64,000 bases of DNA, from positions 3,038,001-3,102,000 of the forward strand of contig NZ_CP022752.1 of the NCBI RefSeq assembly GCF_002263515.1, in the 5' to 3' direction. Shown piece after piece: positions 60,201 to 64,000 of the stretch. The translations under genes were made by a program, and so were the position numbers. The notes below the pieces were generated by a model, which did not search any database, had not been told where the DNA came from, and worked only from the letters and a program-made list of their open reading frames with translations. Every line of letters begins with the position of its first letter. The stretch's first letter is position 1. Source of the stretch: Actinopolyspora erythraea. Its GTDB lineage: Bacteria > Actinomycetota > Actinomycetes > Mycobacteriales > Pseudonocardiaceae.

Positions 60201-60661
60201 AGATCCGGATCTATCTCAACACGCACGCGGATAACCTCGTCGTGCAGAAGATCCGCCGGAACCGGCAGATCACGACCGCCGACCTCGCCGAGCTTGAGCG
60301 GGTACTCATCGAGGCCGGACTCGCGACCCCCGCTCATCTGGACATCGTGTATGAATACGGCGGGCTGGGGGTATTCCTACGGTCGCTGACCGGACTCGAT
60401 CGCGAAGCCGCGGTGCGCGCGTTCGATCAATTCCAGCAAGGCAAGACGTTCAACGCGAACCAGTTGCACTTCATGCAGCAGGTCATCGATCACGTGTGCC
60501 GCAACGGGATCGTCGAGGTTGAAGCGCTCTACGACTCCCCGTTCACGTCACGGGCGCCGTCCGGGCCAGAGGACCTGTTCACCGAAGACGAGGTCGACGA
60601 GATCGTCTCCATCGTCAAGGAGATCAAGGCGACGGCGGTGGCGACAGACGACGTGGCGTAA
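57212..60661 (+). CDS. hsdR: type I restriction endonuclease subunit HsdR
   Basis: A 1,149-residue protein: N-terminal DUF4145-like helical domain, a long charged coiled coil near 155-205, the PD-(D/E)xK nuclease core (KVDYVLWDDDGKPLAVVEAKR), a superfamily 2 helicase with Walker A GTGKT at about 387-391 and DEAHRS box, helicase motif VI (QMIGRGTRLRPD), and an EcoEI-type C terminus. It translocates DNA and cuts unmodified DNA at a distance. GTG 57212 starts 34 bases after hsdS. The operon appears intact. Confidence 0.95.
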   Translation: MSNFEFLQAEWPELYREATHAERLAFADSRASAFYTRRVLELAVEWIFKADASLKRPYQPDLAAHLNEPTLLKVAGPDIRTKMDVIRREGNRAVHRKAPVQPKTAVSTLGELFQVLYWMARTYCRDPQNVPAPGQQFDQTAIPRPEPAEVRKAKQQELQAQAEKFKQQAEELAAERRKNQDLDAELKELREQIKAVKAANESVTDTHDYNEDETRTHIIDLLLREAGWALDQPEDREFPVTGLPASASKSGEGKVDYVLWDDDGKPLAVVEAKRTRKDARLGQQQAKLYADALEKQFGQRPLIFFSNGYETYFHDDLNYPKRQVQGFYTKDELRRVIHRRTNRLSLRNGTPINSDIVERHYQTRAIQRIADAFEEQSLRHALLVMATGTGKTRTVVALSDLMMRTKWAHRILFLADRQALVTQATNAFKTHLPNVTTVNLLDEKDDPHAHVFVSTYPTMMNLINQIDGDGRRVFGPGFFDMVVIDEAHRSIFQKYSAIFDYFDALLVGLTATPKDEIARNTYRVFELENGVPTDVYSLEEAVEEGYLVPPQAIEVPLKFQRDGIKYDELSEEEQEEWEDLDWGDDGPPTEISSAELNEYLFNADTVDKVLQTLMTHGIKVGGGDTLGKTIIFAANSRHAEFIAERFDANYPHYKGAFAQVITYQKDYAQSLIDDFSDPAKQPQVAISVDMLDTGIDVPDVVNLVFFKLVRSKTKFWQMIGRGTRLRPDLFGPNRSKERFYVFDVCQNLEFFKQNMPVAEGNIQPSLGQKLFEGRADLLLALDQRTEAATRTQQPESNGTVSESGLRWDLATRLHDEVAGMKPDNFLVRPHRKYVDLFGEFAAWLEFTPDAHAKVVDHLAGLPTSFRDQHDEGEEAKRFDLLTLKLQLASLHGNSEYDRLRDQVREIASLLLSGDHLSIPAIKTQQHLLDEVNGDEWWQDVTLPMLENMRRKLRGLVRLIEKKKRNPVYTDFEDDLGELTHATLEGVSGPDFSRFEHKIRIYLNTHADNLVVQKIRRNRQITTADLAELERVLIEAGLATPAHLDIVYEYGGLGVFLRSLTGLDREAAVRAFDQFQQGKTFNANQLHFMQQVIDHVCRNGIVEVEALYDSPFTSRAPSGPEDLFTEDEVDEIVSIVKEIKATAVATDDVA

Positions 60662-61233
60662 TGGGGGGACGGTAAGGAAAGTTTGACCACACTATGGGCT
60701 CACGGTCACGCCTGCTGCGGCCGACGTGCTGATCGTGGTCGATGCCGAGACAGCGTCCCGCATCGGGCTGCGGATCGCCGAACGCGCCGACGCCGAACCG
60801 ACCACGGTCATGAGCATGAACGCCGAGTGGTGCGCGGTCACGCACCACTCGGCGCCACCGCCCGACCCCTCACACCCGCAGCCGCACCAGCCGGACTCGA
60901 CCGAAGCCCATACCGAGGCGCAGCCGCAGCCCGCTTTGACGGACCGAGCGAACCAGCTCCGAGAAGCACATCAGGATCGCGACCAGCACCGCAGACTACT
61001 CACACACGCCAACGCCATCGAACGCCGCGGTCCGCTTGTCCGAACAACAAACCCCACGAACAGCAGCTCAGTGCCGAAGCTCTCCCATCTGCCGAGGTCA
61101 CCATCGGCCAGCAGGAACTCGGCGCCGGTGATCCCACCGTCGGCTTCGAACAGCAGGGCCAGCTCGAGCACGGGTTCGAGCATCTCGCTCCTGGGAACTG
61201 GAAGCATGGCGCAAGGCCGATCGCGCTGCGTCA
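60662..61233. other. region after hsdR without a supported gene
   Basis: About 570 bases. A plus-strand frame from 60726 begins MLIVVDAETASRIGLRIAER and stays open to 61583, but it is Pro/His-rich, unlike any family I know, and overlaps antisense with a recognisable gene, so only its first 100 codons could be real. No RNA or repeat was seen. Confidence 0.35.
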
Positions 61234-61725
61234 TCACGATGGTTCTTGGACTGGGTTACTCGAGGAAACGCTCATGCCGTGATGAAGGTGACCCGGCATT
61301 ACGAGGAAAATGCGGTTGCGAACCTTCCGAAGCCAGCCTGAGGAGACATAGGCCAGTCCGGCAGCGAAGTCGACCAACCGCTTGGCGTCCTCATCGGCCA
61401 AATGCTGTAGGTCCAGCAATACCGGATTGCCCGCTCGGACATGGTCGCCGATCTCACGAGCTTCGACATAGCTGGTGGGAACAAGGACTGTCAGCTCTTC
61501 GACCGAAGGCGAAAATGAGGAATTCGTGGACTCATCGGAGCTGTTCAGTGCGGTGGCCTCTGCTACCGAAGAATCGAAGGTAGCCGAGAATCCTCCGGCA
61601 GTCAGTCCAGACAGCTTCGACAGCATCCCAGCGACACGGGACCGGTAGGCAACCAGCAGGGTAGTCACCACCATCGGCCAAGCCATGACTTTGAGGTATT
61701 CCAGCACCAGCCGAGCGATTTCCAC
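61234..61725 (-). CDS. membrane-anchored SepF-domain protein
   Basis: A 163-residue protein with an N-terminal hydrophobic helix (LKVMAWPMVVTTLLVAYRSRV in part), a Ser/Thr-rich linker, and a C-terminal SepF domain: LVPTSYVEAREIGDHVRAG, PVLLDLQHL, EDAKRLVDFAAGLAYVSSG and VRNRIFLVMPG. SepF normally tethers FtsZ to the membrane through an amphipathic helix; a transmembrane anchor is unusual. GTG 61725 has no clear ribosome site. It lies among restriction genes and transposon relics rather than in a division cluster, so a role in element or defence biology is possible. Confidence 0.72.
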   Translation of the reverse strand: MEIARLVLEYLKVMAWPMVVTTLLVAYRSRVAGMLSKLSGLTAGGFSATFDSSVAEATALNSSDESTNSSFSPSVEELTVLVPTSYVEAREIGDHVRAGNPVLLDLQHLADEDAKRLVDFAAGLAYVSSGWLRKVRNRIFLVMPGHLHHGMSVSSSNPVQEPS

Positions 61726-61795
61726 GGCACGCTAGGCTAGCTGTTGCGGGTTGGGAGGTTGTTGATGCTGGGGCGAGGGAGGACGGGTCTTGCGA

Positions 61796-62835
61796 CGGCA
61801 GGATGAGAATCACCAAGTCACTCGTCCGTCGAACCGCAAAGGCCCGTCCCGTGACACGGTGACGCCCCGCTGTCTGTCGAGGGCCGTCGTCTCGTCACTC
61901 GGTACCAGGCGTCGTCCGATCGCCCATGTCGCCGCTGAGATGGTGATTTCGCGGCAGTTCGTCTGAAAAGTGGGTCAACCGCTACTGCTGGTTCAGTAAA
62001 CTCGGTTTGGCCGACCAGCCCTCGACACTGCACCGGCAACCGACGGCCACGCCCGGCCAGACCGTGGCCCGCATCGAATCACCGCGGCGGGCCCGCAGTG
62101 GGCAGCGAACCGAATCACGAGTGATCTGGCCGCCGAGGGTGTGCGTACCACTCGCCGCACGGTCACTCGCCAGCTGCACTGCTTGGGCCTGCACCGTCGC
62201 CGGTTTATCGACCCAACCGGTGCCTCCAACCAAACATCCCGGCGGATCACTGTCAGCCGGCCCGGGCACATGGTCCATCTCGACGTGAAGAAAGTCGGCC
62301 GCATCCCCAAGGTCGGCAACTGGCTGGTTCACCGCCGCAGCAGCCACCAAGCCAAGACGGTCGAACACCGCAAGGCCGCCGGTTCCAGGCCGGATACGTC
62401 TACCCACACTCGATGGCTACTAGCGACTGACCTACACCGAGGCGCTCCCGGTCGAGGAAGCCAGCACCGCGATCGCTTTCACCCACCGGGCACGTGCGTT
62501 TTTCGCCGCGCACGGCATCGCCCATATCCAGCGGAACGTGACCGACAACGGGGCCTGATACCACGCCGCGAGGTCGCCACCGTGCTGTGCGAGGCCCGGC
62601 AACAGCGCATCACCCCTACACACCCCGGAACAACGGCAAAGTCGAGCGCTACGACCGGATCATGATCGAGGAATTCCGCTACGCCCACACCTGGTCCAGC
62701 GAACACCAGCGTGCCCAGGCTCTACACGTGTGGAACATTCACGACAACTACCATCGACCCCACAGTGCCACCGGAAACCAGCCACCCGCCTCCCGAGTCC
62801 ACACCGGCATCACCAACCTCCAGGCCTCATACAGC
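61796..62835 (+). pseudogene. IS481-type transposase, multiply frameshifted
   Basis: Fragments in order but different frames: VAAEMVISRQF, FSKLGLADQPSTLHRQP, RTTRRTVTRQLHCLGLHRRR, PGHMVHLDVKKVGRIPKVG (first catalytic Asp), and the C-terminal IEEFRYAHTWSSEHQRAQAL ... NYHRPHSATGNQPPASR. An in-frame stop follows the N-terminal helix-turn-helix. The rve-type core identifies an IS481-family integrase fold; the copy is inactive. Ends could not be assigned. Confidence 0.75.
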
Positions 62836-62845
62836 GAAGCAAGCA

Positions 62846-63516
62846 AACACTGCTCGTACTGGCCTACCTGCGCAAGGGTAAAATCTGCGCGGACCTGGCA
62901 ATCGGGTTCGATATCGTTGTGACCACGATGTTCCGCTATATCCGCGAAGCGCTGGGCGTCTTGTCTGCGCGCGAGGAGCCCTGACGAAGCGATTACCGTC
63001 GCGATGCGGAAAACGTTCGTCGCCCTTGACGGGATGCTGTTGCGGAGTGATCGGGGCGGGATGGCCACCGGTCGGGATCACCTGTATTACTCAGGAAAAC
63101 ACACAAGACACGGCGTGAACGCGCAGTTCATCGCCGACCTGGCAGGTAGGTTGATCTGGGTCTTTCCCGCGTTGCCCGGCGCCCGGTATGACAGGGGCAC
63201 GGCCCGGGACCACAGTCTCATCGTCGTCCTCGACACAGCTGAGTTCCGAGTCGTTGCCGACAGCGCTTATCGCGGCGCGAGCGTAAACGTCGAACTCCAG
63301 TAACGTCGCCGAACATGCGAGAACGAACTCGATGACCGTCCTCGCATGGCTACGAACCAGAAGACCGTCAACCTCGCGCATGCTCGGCTACACGGACTCG
63401 GCGAACATGCGAACACCCACCTCAAGAGCTGGTAGATCCTCAGCCGCATCCGAGGATGCCCGCACCGCGCGACACTGCTCGTCGACGCGGTGCAGACCCT
63501 CATCCATGCAGGTTGA
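62846..63516 (+). pseudogene. IS5/IS112-group transposase, frameshifted
   Basis: Pieces: LLVLAYLRKGKICADLAIGF and TTMFRYIREALGVLSA (helix-turn-helix), then VALDGMLLRSD, YYSGKHTRHGVNAQFIADL and DRGTARDH (DDE core), then LHGLGEHANTHLKSW and CPHRATLLVDAVQTLIHAG to TGA 63514-63516. At least three frame changes and an internal stop separate them. It follows directly on the IS481 relic. Confidence 0.75.
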
Positions 63517-63628
63517 CCTCAGGCGGAAAGGACTCAGCGGCACCAGCTCATCAGATGTTCTGAGGTTTCCCACAGGCATCGTAGTTCTGGGAGGTGGTCG
63601 GATTATTGTCGGCATCTGATGTCAAGAT

Positions 63629-64000
63629 GTGCTCGTGGGTGGCGTTGAAGCAGTACGAGGCATCGGATACCAGCATGCTCATGCCGTTCTGACCGCACTC
63701 GACGTCCTTGGTGACGAAAACCTCGGCGCGATCCGTGTCGAAGGAGTCAAGGACGTGATGGACATCGAAGTCCACTCCACCAACGAGACTGTCGTCCTTG
63801 CCAAGCAGGTCAAGGTCCGCAGTGAGGGCTCCCTATGGAGCAAAAAGGCATTGCTGGACGTCATGCGCAAGTGGGCAGGTCTTGATATCGCTGCAGGGTC
63901 CTCATTCGAGTTCGTCACCGACGGCGATCTCGGACCTAGCGGGAAAGAAGTCCGTACGGCACTGGAGGCTGCCGCCAAGGGCGACCGCGGGCAGCTAGCG
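63629..64000 (+). CDS. N-terminal part of a Cap4-like nuclease protein (runs off right edge)
   Basis: An open frame of 124 codons continues past the window. It begins (GTG 63629) with GGVEAVRGIGYQHAHAVLTA, then RVEGVKDVMDIEVHSTNETV and VLAKQVKVRSEGSLW, a pattern like the Cap4/dsDNA-endonuclease domain with PD-(D/E)xK-type acidic residues and the QxK strand, and FEFVTDGDLG further on. Such domains head sensor ATPases of anti-phage defence. In-frame TGA at 63617-63619 limits the start. The effector identity rests on pattern memory only. Confidence 0.55.
   Translation, partial: MLVGGVEAVRGIGYQHAHAVLTALDVLGDENLGAIRVEGVKDVMDIEVHSTNETVVLAKQVKVRSEGSLWSKKALLDVMRKWAGLDIAAGSSFEFVTDGDLGPSGKEVRTALEAAAKGDRGQLA

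Noticed and set aside
60726..61583. 285-codon plus-strand frame after hsdR
   Set aside because: Pro/His/Ser-rich and antisense to the SepF-domain protein over its last third; only a short N-terminal part could be coding.
1..64000. CRISPR arrays, rRNA operons and complete tRNA genes
   Set aside because: No regularly spaced short repeats, no rRNA sequence and no full cloverleaf was found by eye on either strand; a tRNAscan or minced run could still reveal a missed one.

Overview
High-GC actinomycete DNA. The left edge holds the end of an erythromycin gene cluster in the order known from Saccharopolyspora erythraea (end of eryCIV, then eryCV, eryBVII and the convergent eryK), so the host is probably an erythromycin producer such as Saccharopolyspora, Actinopolyspora or Aeromicrobium. 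Genus cannot be settled from this sequence alone.

Layout. 1-3.4 kb: ery cluster edge (desosamine and mycarose sugar genes and the C-12 hydroxylase). 3.6-7.2 kb: transposon debris (a frameshifted IS5-type element with CTAG target duplication, an IS607 recombinase stub) and two small conserved genes. 7.2-18.5 kb: a five-gene co-directional PUFA-synthase-like (Pfa) lipid/polyketide cluster: EF-hand protein, PfaD-type enoyl reductase, KS-AT-ACP-KR (with an apparent frameshift between KS and AT), a PfaC-like multi-hotdog dehydratase, and a reductase-like SDR. 18.7-20.1 kb: decayed MFS transporter, thioesterase tail and IS remnants. 20.2-32.1 kb: an eleven-gene minus-strand operon with lower GC that looks like an undescribed biosynthetic cluster: aldolase, FAH-family hydratase/decarboxylase, SDR, A-PCP, asparagine-synthetase homologue, free A domain, free PCP, P450, two thioesterases and a permease, with no condensation domain. 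32.1-33.8 kb: gene-poor, with a 106-bp imperfect palindrome. 33.8-37.2 kb: a two-gene unit with an M48 membrane protease.

36.9-53.8 kb: an accessory island. Two homologous AbrB-like/tyrosine-recombinase modules bracket an integrative conjugative element carrying a large serine integrase, an FtsK/TraB-type DNA pump, WhiB-like and HTH regulators, a pair of inverted HTH-NUDIX paralogues sharing a 126-bp identical inverted repeat, a cupin, an HTH/P-loop ATPase of low GC, and several very small genes. 54-64 kb: an IS1595 relic, a complete type I restriction-modification operon (hsdM-hsdS-hsdR), a membrane-anchored SepF-domain protein, decayed IS481 and IS5 transposases, and at the right edge the start of a probable Cap4-like nuclease protein.

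How the parts relate: the ery genes make and attach sugars to, and hydroxylate, the macrolide; the Pfa genes should build and reductively release an acyl chain; the 20-32 kb operon should load and beta-hydroxylate an amino acid on a carrier protein and combine it with an aldol-derived unit. The right third is mobile and defensive DNA.
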